A stretch of 64,000 bases of DNA from Zymoseptoria tritici IPO323 (lineage: Eukaryota; Ascomycota; Dothideomycetes; Mycosphaerellales; Mycosphaerellaceae). The notes under the pieces were generated by a model. It ran no database searches, was not told the origin of the DNA, and was given only the letters and a program-made list of their open reading frames with translations. The first letter of the stretch is position 1, and each line of letters begins with the position of its first letter. Both the position numbers and the translations under genes were made by a program. Positions 11,194 through 21,609 of this stretch are shown one piece after another. The DNA lies in assembly GCF_000219625.1 (NCBI RefSeq), contig NC_018210.1:558001-622000 (forward strand), in the 5' to 3' direction.

Positions 11194-12123
11194 TTATCTA
11201 AAACAAAGCTAATTAACGTAGGGCTTGTTGTGCGCTATGCACTAGTTGCACCGACCGAACCTACTAGCGCTCTATGTCTTGTACGGGAAGGCCTCTCGAC
11301 CCTCCGCGTAATCGCGACGGCAGCGCTAGCAGGCCGGCTTCTTAATGGTGCCGTATTCGTCGATGCGGCCGGCACTACTCTACTTGCGCTGCGTAGCAGG
11401 TCGCAATAGCGACTACTCCGCTACAGTCTTGCCAAAAGGCCCCCCCTCTATACGCCGAAGCTCTACCTTGTTAGGTTAGCCGCGGCCACCCTTCTTCTTA
11501 TTATCCTTTATCGCCGCACTTAGCCCGACGCTACCGACACCGAAACTACTAACCCGCGAACTACTACCTAAACTACTACCTAAGCTACTAGTAGTAACCG
11601 AATCCTCCTTTACCTTTACCCCGGCTAACGCCTTTCCCTTCTCCTCCTCCTTACCCTTCGCCTCGGGCATTCCTATTATCTTATTATCTTAGCCTATTGT
11701 GGGCAGTAGCTCGTAGCTATTATCGGAGCCGTCCCCGTCGGCAAGGGGTTAGGGAGGGGGGAGGTCGAGGAGGGTAAGGAGGGAGAGGTAGCCGAGGTCT
11801 AGGCTACGGAGGTTGTGGTTGCGGTAGTAGAGGACCGTGAGGAGGGCGAGGGGGGCGCGGAGGCGAGAAGGAGGGAGAGGGCGTAGAGCCGGAGCCGGAG
11901 CTTGTTAAGGAGGTGGTAGTAGTAGTAGCATTACGCTAGCGACGAAGAGAGGGTTAGCTACGTAGGCTAGGATATTGCGGCGGCGGTTGGCGGCGAGGCG
12001 GGCGGAGCGGAGATTCTTGCGGCGGCGGAGGCGGGCACGCTCGTTGCGCTCGGCGGAGGTGTTTATGTCGCGGACCGAGGACACGAAGGCGCGAAGTGCT
12101 ACGATTGCTAGTACGCGAGACAT
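11194..12123 (-). pseudogene. Second MULE gene (cargo-like), Cys-rich C-terminus
   Basis: From ATG at 12123 the minus strand keeps one frame for about 310 codons to TAA at 11194-11196, interrupted only by TAG/TAA. The N-terminus is basic (RLRRRKNLRSARLAANRRR) with a hydrophobic run. The middle is Pro/Leu-rich, then Lys/Glu- and Ser/Gly-rich. The C-terminus has a conserved-looking block PAC-x-RCRRDY...RFGRCN-x-CIAH, a C-x2-C ... C-x2-C-x2-H zinc-binding pattern. The opposite strand also has an open 125-codon frame (11032-11409), but it lacks such a pattern. Function unknown; it is not a recognised MULE component. Confidence 0.5.
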
Positions 12124-12389
12124 AATAGCGGCGGCGGTGGTGGTAATACGGACGACGAACAGGAGAAGAGAGAACAAGCAGTAGGCCTTAGTAATGTTGT
12201 TCGAAAAGAAAAAGAGAAACCTTTTAGAGGGCTTAGTAGTACTGCTGCTGCTACTGTCGTTATATAAGCTGTTGCTAAAGAAGGAAGGAAAAGAGAAGAC
12301 GGAGGGTGTTAAGGATCGCTCGAAGATATACTACTAACCTGACAACCCTAACAATAGGAAGGAAACTCTACAATGGCGAGAAAGTGAAG

Positions 12390-12780
12390 CACGACGCTAA
12401 TCGAGTGAAGCCGGCGCTAATTAAATGCCGCTGATGCCCGTTAATCGACAAACACACGACAATACCAAGGAATCGCCTAAGAGTGAAGCATCGCGACGAC
12501 GAGGTGAGTGAAGCTGGCGCTTATAAAAGCACGCTAGCGCTTATGAAAGCACGCTGGCGCTCATAAAAGCACGCTAGTGCTCATCAAATGGCGCTGGTGC
12601 TCATTAAATGGCGCTGGTGCTTATTAAATGACGCTGACTCTCACCAGTTGACCGCCGGCGCGACGACGATAACGATTACCGACCATACTACCACCCTCCG
12701 ACTCCGAGCGAGCCTGGCGCTTATTAAATGAGCCTGGCGCTTATCAAATGAGCCTGGCGCTTATTAATACTACGGCCAAC
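12390..12780. repeat. Subterminal short-motif array, right side
   Basis: Three blocks (12395-12425, 12510-12645, 12713-12775) contain about ten copies of units such as GCTGGCGCTCATTAAATG, spaced 19-20 bp. Variation among copies is mostly C/T. The 12180-12390 stretch between the cargo gene and this array shows no gene. Confidence 0.75.
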
Positions 12781-13075
12781 AGGCCGAGCGCGCATGCAGC
12801 CGCTCCGCCGCCTTCGATTCCGCTAAATATGCGATTGCCGCAATAAAACGCTTGCTTACTAATTACCCACAACAATTGCATAGTTAGCTGACCTTTAGCC
12901 GTTTATCACTTTCAAACTTCAACCTTCAACCTTTAACCTTCGACAGCACCTTTAACACGTCTACTGCTACACACTGCTAACGTTCGCGTCCTAGCGACGA
13001 CGGCCTGGTCTCGAAACACGGACCAAGGAGTCTAACATGCCACCCTTACCGCTCTACCGCCGACCGCTCCATCTC

Positions 13076-13240
13076 CATCGACCGCATCTTATCTATCGAC
13101 CGCCTTATCTATCGACCGCCTTAACTATCGACCGCCTTATCTATCGACCGCATCTCATCTATCGACCGCCTCATCTATCGACCGCATCTTATCTATCGAC
13201 CGCCTTATCCATCGACCGCATCTTATCTATCGACTGCATC
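13076..13240. repeat. Minisatellite of 16/18-bp units
   Basis: About nine units alternate between CTATCGACCGCCTTAT and CTATCGACCGCATCTTAT. The 86-codon plus-strand ORF across it (13037-13297) is only the repeat read as protein and is not called. Confidence 0.85.
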
Positions 13241-13303
13241 TCTACTCGCACTTACCCTATGCAATTTAGCGTCCGCCGCGTCCGCCGACCCCCTTAGCAA
13301 CCT

Positions 13304-13372
13304 GGTTACTACAAGAGCATAGCATTAGTTATTACAAGAGCATGGCGTCAGTTATTACAAGAGCATGGCGTC
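13304..13372. repeat. Three tandem 23-24-bp units
   Basis: Units of the form GTTATTACAAGAGCATGGCG repeat three times, the first diverged. The following 13373-13720 stretch is AT-rich without a recognisable gene. Confidence 0.75.
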
Positions 13373-13725
13373 CGCATATCCCTATTGCACCGGGTACCCT
13401 ATCCTGTCTACTACTACCCCCTCTACTACCCCCTATCGACTACCCCTACCCCTACGGCCTATACCTTCTTGCCCGCAGATTAAACGAGGCTATATATTTA
13501 ACAGAACTAACTACTTGCTATCTAATTACAAGCTTAGATCTTGCTTGCTGTTTTTATAGTTAAGTAGTTTGTCTCCCTAATTCTTATTCCATTTCCTTTA
13601 AAGGATGATTTCTCAGAAACGTATTTTAATCTTATAGGGGCCCTATGTAGAAACTATATAGCTTCTGATTCTTATACATCAATTACACAAGGTCTAGTGT
13701 TTAACTCTAAGAATTTAGCTAACTG

Positions 13726-13778
13726 CTTACAGGCTCATAATTATCTTTTTGCCCTTTTAATAATTGTGAGCCTGTAAG
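13726..13778. repeat. Inverted repeat / hairpin inside the MULE
   Basis: A 19-bp arm (CTTACAGGCTCATAATTAT, 13726-13744) pairs with 13760-13778 with one mismatch, leaving a 15-nt T-rich loop. It could be a terminator-like hairpin, or the end pair of a tiny inserted element. Confidence 0.65.
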
Positions 13779-13930
13779 CGCGTTAACACTATTGCCGCTA
13801 AGAAAAGCCGCTGCTTATCAGCTTATTAAATAGCTACAACAATTGCATAGTAACGGTGAGGTAAGGACGTAAGGTTGATATAGAGTCGTCGACGACGTCG
13901 TTCAGCCAATGAACGATGCTAGCGCTAATC

Positions 13931-14032
13931 AATTGAGGCTGGCGCTAATGAAATGGTCACTGGCGCTCATCAAATGAAGTCGGCGCTTATTAATATAGAG
14001 GTGCCTGAGGCATCACACGGTGTTTAGAATTT
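13931..14032 (-). repeat. Right terminal inverted repeat of the MULE
   Basis: Reverse complement of 1-102. Its last 14 bases are part of a 22-bp direct repeat (14019-14040 and 14041-14062). Confidence 0.9.
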
Positions 14033-14062
14033 AACCGCACGGTGTTTAGAATTTAACCGCAC
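14019..14062. repeat. 22-bp perfect tandem duplication at the MULE right end
   Basis: GGTGTTTAGAATTTAACCGC plus AC occurs twice head to tail, spanning the transposon end and 8 bases of flank. It may record an abortive excision or an old neighbouring insertion. Confidence 0.85.
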
Positions 14063-14760
14063 TGCGTTTAGCAAAGCCCCATCTTCTGGCTCACGTGGAG
14101 ACCGACGGGAGCAATAGATGAGCACATTTGCGCGTGCTGCGCGGCATGCATGGCGACACCGCGAAGCAACAATTTGAATATCTGCCCACAGTCGAGACGC
14201 GATAGAGACTTCCAGGGTCAAGATCTCCTTTCTCGTACAAATCCCTGCCACTACCGGGATACCGCCCAAGAACTTCGTTCCTCCTGGCTGTACCCCATCA
14301 ATAGCAGTCTCGTCAAGGTGCAATGAATATTCAAGAGCGAAACGCTCGCCGAACGAGGACGAGTACTGTTCGACGATGCCCATCGTGTACGCTCAAAGCA
14401 AGACATGACCAGGTGCCCTCATCGCTTCCTTCTGATGTCGTGATCTACGCTCTCTGGTGGTTCAAATGAATGCATTTCGTCGATTCTGTACACCTCAATT
14501 GCTGTCCCGGCAGGTAGCAGCGTCTCCATCCGTTGATACCTCCTGCCATGAGCGCGTGGGCCAGAGCAGTAATACGAAGTTGCAGAATGAGCATGAACCT
14601 GTGGCAAGATAGGTGAGGTTGCAATAGAGTCGGAGAAGAGAAAGAGGCAGACGAGCAGGACATCTGAATCTGGCCCCACCGGAACTGATTCCGCTAGCTC
14701 CATCCAAAAGCTCACCACGTCAATCATTTCGCCTTCACTGCTAGAACACCACCATCTCAC
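14024..14760 (-). CDS. Possible hypothetical gene next to the MULE (uncertain)
   Basis: Two minus-strand open frames, 14419-14760 (113 codons) and 14024-14383 (119 codons), lie divergent from PAT1 with balanced amino-acid composition. A small intron near 14385-14420 could join them, but I cannot fix its ends. No domain is recognised. The second frame runs into the transposon's right inverted repeat, so if the gene is real its 3' end may have been cut by the insertion. The alternative is that the region is only the PAT1 promoter and 5' UTR. Confidence 0.25.
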
Positions 14761-14877
14761 TACGCAATCGCACGCTGGTCGACCTCACGTCTTGGGATAG
14801 CGCCGACCACATCATTCTTTTCGCGCGAAAGCGCTCAACACTCGACCCGAGCGAACAGCCTACAACACCCTCCAACC

Positions 14878-17367
14878 ATGTCGTTCTTCGGCTTCGATTC
14901 CACCCTCCCACGGGACCGCACCCAGCAGTCCAATTCGAGGGGAATGTTCGACAGCCACGATCCTTTCGCCGGCCTGAGCAGAGGTGCTGAGGAGGATGAG
15001 GACGAGGTTCTCGATTTCGAGCAGACCTACGATGGCTTGGGTCAGCATTTGCAAGAGTCGGGAGACACGTTCAACGATGACACCTTTGGTGGAGATGAGC
15101 CAGTCACTCGCGAAGCTGTTGGCAGGGACTTTGACTTTGCTGGCAAGACGGCGAATATGCGGGATAGTCTCTTGGAGGAGCAGGTCTTGCATCACGCCCG
15201 AGAGCCGATGCAATTCTCTCGTGCGCCGTCCAAGCCTGCTAGAACTGGATATGAGGCGTACAAGCAGCCGGAGTACATTCCCAAATTGGAGGCTGATGCT
15301 TCGATCTGGGGCAATGCCATTGGTAAAAGGCAGGCTGAGCCTCAGCAACAGCAGCAGCAGCAGGCTTCTAAGATGATGAGCTTGGACGAAGTCGAAGCTA
15401 TGATGCGCGCCCAGTCTCGCCCAACGCCTCCAGCTCAGCCTGTCCAGGATACCCACTCGCAGACCCTTGGCTTGAAGAGCATGCTTGGTCTTGGTGGAGT
15501 TGCTCCAGCTCCACCACCTCAGCAGCAGTTCGAGCAGAGGGCACCACAGATCTTGCAGCGACCTCAGCAGCCACCACAACAAATGCCGCAGCAGCTTCCA
15601 CCGCATCTCAGAGCGCCACACCAGCAGCAACAAGGACAGCAACCTCCTGGCAATGGCAATATCCGACCTCTCTCGCAGGACTTCCAAGGTCAGCCACCGC
15701 AGCCAATGCAGCAGTTCCAGCGTCCTCCCGGCATGCCAATGGGACCCCCACCGCCTCACATGCAGCAGCAGCAGATGGGACATCAACGTGGACCATCCTA
15801 CAACGGCCCACCAGTCACCCGTGCCCAGCAATTGATGCAATTGTCGCCCGAGGAACGCGAGGCCTACCTTGCAGAGGAAGCCAAACGCGCCAAGCGGAAC
15901 CACAAGATCCATCTGCTGAGCAAGAACAACGGCCTCATGACGCCGCAGGACAAGAATTTCATAACGCGAATTCAACTCCAGCAGCTCTTGACCGCCACCG
16001 GTGGTGTTGACAATGAGCCGGGTAGTGAAGAGCAGCTTGCCGAGGACTTCTACTACCAAGTGTACGCTCAGATTCGCGGACCACCTCGCAGCGGACCAGG
16101 TCAGCCACTCAACCAGTTTGCTCAGACCTACCTCTTCCAGACAGGCAGCCGTTACGGTTATGGCCGCAGTCGCCATCACCCAAGAGGTGGTGACAACCAT
16201 GTCCAGCGGATGGAGCAGCAAGTCGCACGAGCAGTTCAGGCAGCTAAGGACCGTCCGAAGAACAAGTCACTGGTGGTTGAGGGGTCACTCGGCAAGATCG
16301 CTTTCAGCAATTCCAAGACACCACGACCGCTCCTCAACATCAAGCGCCCGGAAACCGACACCAGAATGAGACAGCCACCCAAGCCGGCAGACCGCAAGAC
16401 TGCTCTGCGGGATATTGAACATCTCTACTCGACATTGATGAGACTTGAGGATCATGAACGCCGCAGCCCGCCGCCACCAAACGAGGAGAGCCCAGCAGAC
16501 GTCATTGAAGGACATATGAGATGGCGCAGTGGGCTGCAGGAGCTCAACCAGCAATTGTGGGAGGCCATGAAAGTCATGGAGCCCATCCAGTCCAAGTAAG
16601 ACTCGCCTTCCTCGGTCTCCTTACAACAGCCAGCTAACATTCACTCTAGCCCCACAGCGCCGCACCCCTTCATCCAGCTTCTCTCCCACAGCAAAGGCAA
16701 GAAAGTCATCCCGCGCACCTTCCGCCACCTAGACGATAATCAACGCCTCACGATGCTCACCCTCATTGCAATCCACCTCGACGTCCTCGACGTCATCCGC
16801 GAAGCCTACCCACCCGCTGACAACTCCTCCATTCCCGCCCGCGTCAAAGAAGAAGTCGAACTCTTCGCCACCATGTTGATGCCCGCTCTATTCTCCTACG
16901 TCAACGAAGCGCCCCTGAACATCATCATCGGCCTCCTCGGTCTCGTCCTCGACCGCGTCAATGTACAAGCCATCGCGCGGACCAAAATTGGCGTCTCCAT
17001 CCTCACCATGCTCATCTCCCGCGCGGAACTCGTGCGTCAACAACCCGCCGCCAACGAAGACTGGACACAATGGGCGGACTTGTATTCCCGACTCTTCGAC
17101 ACCATCGAGCCGGTGCTGCCATATGTGTTCCCGACGGATACGAACGTTTCGGCGAGTGAGGATGTGCATGTATGGCAATTTTTGGCGGCGATGGGAGTTG
17201 GTGCGACTCCGGATCAGCAGCAGAGATTGGTGCTGGGAGTGAAGGATCGGGTTATGGAGACTGTGGCGGTTAGTAAGACGTTGCCCGAGGAGATGAGTCG
17301 GAAGAGGTTGGGTGATGTGAATTTGTTCATGAGGGCTATTGGGTTGGACGTGGAGTTGTTGGGTTAA
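14878..17367 (+). CDS. PAT1: PAT1-like mRNA decay/decapping activator
   Basis: Two exons, 14878-16595 and 16650-17367, encode about 811 aa, the usual size for fungal PAT1. The 54-bp intron (16596-16649) has GTAAGA, a CTAAC branch site at 16634-16638 and a TAG acceptor. The N-terminus is the family's MSFFGFDSTLPRD. An acidic region follows, then a long Gln/Pro-rich low-complexity middle (about residues 145-320). A conserved central block (RYGYGRSRHHPRGG to PRPLLNIKR) comes next, and a helical C-terminal Pat domain occupies the second exon. PAT1 bridges deadenylated mRNA, the Lsm1-7 ring, Dhh1 and the decapping enzyme in P-bodies. The start is supported by family agreement. A 453-codon frame antisense to it is a shadow of the Gln repeats. 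Confidence 0.93.
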
Positions 17368-19476
17368 TGAGGGAGGATATATACAGAGACGTGGTGGAAA
17401 AGAGTAAAGACACACAATCAGGGTATGTCGGAAATGAATCAAGCATTTTTCTCACCAGGCCTTGGGCAATACAGGGTTGAAGAAGGCCGATGCCCACTAT
17501 GCGGTCTTCAACAAGACGTGGTCGTGGACATTGAGATTGGCCGAATCGGGGCACTTGGAAATGTCGGGAGAACACGACTCCGCTCTTGCGGTGCTACCAC
17601 GTCTCGATCGACGACCCAAAAAACTCGCACCGCAACATGGTAAAAGTTCAGCATCGACGGAAATATTTCCTCCTCCTTCCCGATGGAGTTCACGAAATGT
17701 CTATCAATAGACCACCACTCTCTCTATCCGCACGCGCCAACACGCTCACGTAGAACTAACCCTGATCCATACACCGACATCAGTCCACCATCGAGGGAGT
17801 ACAGTATTGCTTTCTCTTCCCGATGGAAGCTCACGCCTGCTCCTGCGCGCCAGCACGCGAGCGTATCTACCCTGATCCATACACCTAACGTCATCGACAT
17901 CAATGGAATGGCGACATGGTGACTCCCGGAGGCATGTGCCATTGAGGTCGCTCTCGTACATGTTTGTTATCGTCTCGAAAGATCTCAGCTGAGGGCGTCA
18001 ATCGGCAGACTGCAGACACTTTCCAGCAAGGATTTCGAGGATCATCACATTCACAACAGCATCGCGCGAATCTACGGACCGGACGAAGAACGTTTGACCG
18101 AGAAGCCGTCGAAAGATATCGAAGGGTCGGTATTTGTCGACATTGACCTCCGCGAGACGCACCTCAGCAAGGCGTTGAACGAGTTCGGAGGGACTACATG
18201 CGTCTGACCTCTTTCGGCGCGCTCGTCGGCATAGATCCGAGCTCGATGAGCAAAGTCAAAGGCTTTGGTATACGTGAGGTCGTCAGCACAATGGCGCGAT
18301 TGGAATGAGCAAGCAGAGGAGCAAAGAAGAGGCTCGTAGATCGCGGTGATTCCAGGTTGCTTCCATGAAGATGATATGTATACGAGGTAGAACGACGCAT
18401 GGCGAGTCCACCTCGTGTCGGTGTCGTTCTCGTTCATCGGCAGATATACTCGCATGGTTCGAGGTTGTTGTGGTACGAGCTTCTCATGGGATGCAAAAGG
18501 TCAACGCATCGACAGCGGAACGGATTGCCTGTCAAAGTCTTTGCGAAGACGTCATTTCAATGCTTCTGCCATCGACTTCGGATCGAGATGGTACAGGCCA
18601 GAGCACGATTTGAGCAGAGAGGTGTGCTCAGCTTGCGCCATTCGCATCACACACGAGGAAATGCAAGGGCACCGCCTGCTCGCCATCCTTCCGCTGCTCT
18701 CTCTCGGCCGACTCCGAGCTCCTACAATACGAGGTCATATGGGGATCTCCACCTGCTTCTTCGTGTCCGCGATACGTCATTTGCGTCTCTTTGCAGGTCA
18801 GATGGCTCGATCTCGCTGACAGCCCGTCAGAGGAGGCACATGCATATCAACGGGCGGGACGGTCCTAAGTGAAATGCCAGGGCGAAAGTATACGGGATCG
18901 ATTGGACAAATGCTCCGAAACATGGATTCTTCACACACAAAGTGACGATCGGAGCACGGCTGCTCGCCTCTGCTTGGCGTCGAACCTTTCTCCAGTGCTC
19001 CACCGCACGAGTTTATATACGGATCACACACGAGGACAGACAAGAGTCTTGCCTGCTCCCACGTCCCTGCGCTGCTCTTCCGACGATCCGGTCCTCCACT
19101 TCTGCGCTGCGATACGAGACTCTCTTCGTATCTCCGCATGAGTGGACCTCTGGCAAGAATGAGACAAGTGCTGTGGTGGAGATATTGGACCGCGAACATG
19201 CGACCCAAGTGTTTCCTTAGCCTTGGTCGAGACGCTAAATCTTGCCGAATCCTCCGACAGTAAAGCTTGACCCCGCGCTAGGTTGCTAACGACATCACAT
19301 CGAACGCAGACCCTGGTAAAGCACGGGTCGGTCACCGTCAGTTGCAGACCAAAATTAGCAACGGTAGCTTGGATCCGCTCCGGGCAAACACACCGCAGCG
19401 AAGCCGTGTAGCGAAGTAAGAACTGGAGGCTGGGCGTTGCTCGTCACGATACATGGAGGACCCGCAGGAGGATTGA
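17368..19476. other. Intergenic region, about 2.1 kb, no gene supported
   Basis: Only short, mutually overlapping frames are present. There are weak internal duplications: CCCTGATCCATACACC occurs near 17759 and 17870, CTTCCCGATGGA near 17677 and 17817, and a diverged block around 18645-18760 resembles 19022-19125 (both begin ATCACACACGAGGA). The sequence is not AT-rich and shows no RIP signature. Confidence 0.6.
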
Positions 19477-19482
19477 TATAAA
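19477..19482 (+). promoter_or_regulatory. TATA box of the PhiA-like gene
   Basis: TATAAA stands 112 bp before the ATG at 19594 and is followed by a CA-rich leader, typical of strongly expressed fungal secreted-protein genes. Confidence 0.55.
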
Positions 19483-19593
19483 GGCTCCTCGTGCGACCCT
19501 CCAGAGCAGTCCATCATCACTCACCACTTCCAACCAAAACATCCTCTACAACAACACTTTTGCCAACCAAATCAACCACTTCCAACCACAACC

Positions 19594-20260
19594 ATGAAGT
19601 CCGCTTGCGCCATCCTCTTCGCCGCAGTGGCCGCTGCCCTCCCATCGCCCGTGCCCAACAACAACGTCCTCCAAGGCACCCCGGAAAACCCTCTCAAATT
19701 CTCCGGCCAGGCTCTCCGCGCTTCGAGCCCCATCCACTTCGGAACCGTCAACGCCAACGGCAAAGCATTCTGTAAGACTCCCCACCTCCACCCTCACTCC
19801 ACCCTCTCCTCCCACAAAACTAACAAAACTCTCCACCCCAGGGATCGGCAAAGACGCCAAAACATACAACCCTCTGAACAACAACACCTGCGTCGTCGAC
19901 ACCAACACCACCACTTTCAGCTACATCAACGGCCAGGGCCAAGTCAGCCTGTACACCAACGTCCCCGGCGGACAACAAGTCTACGTCAAAGACGACGGCT
20001 CCCTCCGCTTCACGGGCCCGCACTCGGTCGCGACGGACGGCAACGCGACCTTCACCGGTTTCGGCATCGCCTACGATGCGAAATTGCAGTTCGAGAACCA
20101 GGACTGGTTGGCGTGTCTGGGCGGCAGCATCTCTCCGGCCAACTTCCAGATTTATGCGGCGAGCAGAATCCCCGCGGCGCAGATTCCTAAGGATTGTTTG
20201 GGATTCACGTGGCACGATGTTTACCACCAGAACGCTACCGCTGCTTGGCAGTACGAGTAA
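19594..20260 (+). CDS. PhiA-like secreted cell-wall protein
   Basis: Exons 19594-19771 and 19842-20260 give 198 aa. The 70-bp intron has GTAAGA, a CTAAC branch site at 19820-19824 and a CAG acceptor. Residues 1-16 form a signal peptide (MKSACAILFAAVAAAL), followed by the family-like stretch LRASSPIHFGTVNANGKAFW. The rest is beta-rich with the PGGQQVYV turn, NXT glycosylation sites and a C-terminal CLGF...AWQYE ending that matches PhiA proteins. PhiA of Aspergillus is a conidiophore/phialide cell-wall protein; the role here is inferred from that similarity. Cysteines remain at the start of exon 2 (NNTC), in LACLGG and in KDCLG. Confidence 0.8.
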
Positions 20261-20533
20261 GAGTCGCGGCTTGAAGGGCGATTTGAGTGGTGCAGAGCGT
20301 TCGGTCTGTTCATCTCTCGGACACGGGAGATGAAGAGGCGGGATGTACGAGTGACGATGTCTTGAGGTGTGACTGAGGGAGTTTTTTGTTTCATGAGCCA
20401 GCGACTGTGTGTACCTAACGACGATGCATTAATAATTGAAAGGAACGAATCTCCTTGTATACCTGCTCCTCGTGCCAGTCTAGTGCCTTTGGAAGAGATG
20501 CTTCTATGCTCGATTCTGTGCCCAGCTGCCATA

Positions 20534-21181
20534 TCATACGTGGTCGATGGAATGCGTCGTTGGGTCATTTAGCGGCAAGGTGTACTGATGAGCGTGCAAG
20601 TTTCGAGGCCCATGCAGTTTCGAGATTGACTGCGGGCGCAGAGCTGAACACACTCGACGGTCGTCTGCTGGAGTGATGCGATATACTAACGTGGGTGATC
20701 TCAGAGGCCGATCAAAAGTGGATGCTTGCATTTTGGGTCGAGGAATTCGGTTCAAGAACAGCGTGATCTCAGTCGAGTCATCCGACTTCGACCAGGGAGA
20801 GAATGTGGAGCCTCCATTTCCGGTGAGGTAGATGAGGCCATTGATTTGCACTGACGTGATAATGTTGTCTTTGATTGGATAAGAAATGTCTGCGGGCTGG
20901 ACAGCGGGAAAGTCGCCGAGTGCGACTTGGACGGTTCTCTCGCCGTTGTAGTGGTTCTATTAGAACCAAAAGTCGCCACGGGAATCAGGACCGGTGCAGA
21001 GATTGGTCGAGACGACAGGGGTCGACGATGGGACGGTGACGGTGGTGGTTGATGTTGAAACGTACTGCGATGGACGTGCTAGCATTTTCGGTTGCATATT
21101 CTTAGCTGGCAATATGGACGCGACATTCTTCTCATCTTGAAGGAAGTCCCATCGGAGCGGCACTAGCCTGAACCTTGGCAA
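20534..21181 (-). pseudogene. Decayed ORF of unknown family
   Basis: Two minus-strand frames are continuous in register: 20960-21181 (Ser/Thr/Val-rich, ending CTGPDSRGDFWF), then, after TAA-TAG at about 20955-20960, a stretch reading NHYNGERTVQVALGDFPAV...GLIYLTGNGGSTFSPWSKSDD down to about 20740. The composition is protein-like, suggesting an extracellular beta-rich domain. The double stop and lack of a clear start suggest a relic, or an exon pair I cannot define. I do not recognise the family. The rest of 20261-21609 shows no other gene. Confidence 0.35.
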
Positions 21182-21609
21182 CCGTGGTGCTGTCTTGCCG
21201 TGCTGTTCTCGAAGATTGCATCCAGTTCAGGCCCAGCACTTCTGTCCCTCGAGTTCGGCGTCCTGCGTGCTGAGACGTCCAGGCCATACATATCGAGAAG
21301 CGGAGATGCTCCTACAACGTAGTATGAAGTGTCGACAAACTCCTGAGGGATCGCGGGCTAGAATGTGCCTAGCGACATGCAGGTGAAGTACTTCAGCCTC
21401 AGCTTGCAAGACTCCAGCTGAAGGACGGCGCTAGTTTACTAGCGTCCCAGAGGCTGTGGAAGCCTCAGGCACGAGCGATAACGGCCTTATCGGTGGGTGC
21501 GTCATGCTCAGCGAAAAGTTTCGCGAACTTCCACGAGCTTCTCGTCGACCTCTCACGACAAAACTCCTTCCTCTCACAACACCCTCTCTCGCTTAACACA
21601 TCCGCAATC

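Larger units (their letters stand above)
1..14032. mobile_element. Mutator-like (MULE) DNA transposon with nested gypsy insertion
   Basis: The first ~102 bases are repeated in inverted orientation at 13931-14032 with 5 mismatches by my count, all C/T transitions, and a shared core continues to about base 115. The interior carries a minus-strand MULE-type transposase with an N-terminal FAR1-like region, a DDE core and a SWIM-like CxH end. It also has a second minus-strand gene and arrays of a short motif. Without the nested gypsy element (6801 bp plus one 5-bp target copy) the transposon would be about 7.2 kb. The left flank is outside the window, so no target duplication can be checked and the repeat may extend further left. 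Stops in the reading frames are TAG/TAA of the kind RIP makes, so the copy is dead. Confidence 0.85.

Noticed and set aside
11032..11409. 125-codon plus-strand ORF in the MULE
   Set aside because: It overlaps the minus-strand cargo frame, which carries a cysteine motif and continues in register for 310 codons; the plus frame shows no motif.
13037..13297. 86-codon ORF
   Set aside because: Read-through of a 16/18-bp minisatellite, no independent support.
14860..16221. 453-codon minus-strand ORF
   Set aside because: Exactly antisense to the Gln/Pro-rich part of PAT1; CAG repeats read backwards give long Leu/Trp/Arg-rich frames.
16888..17442. 184-codon minus-strand ORF
   Set aside because: Antisense shadow of the PAT1 C-terminal exon, His/Arg-rich composition.
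17368..19476. Numerous ORFs of 60-157 codons on both strands
   Set aside because: They overlap one another in all frames with no motif, start context or splice signals; stop-poor sequence alone explains them.
19546..20227. Minus-strand ORFs of 122-135 codons
   Set aside because: Antisense to the spliced PhiA-like gene, which has a signal peptide, intron signals and family features.
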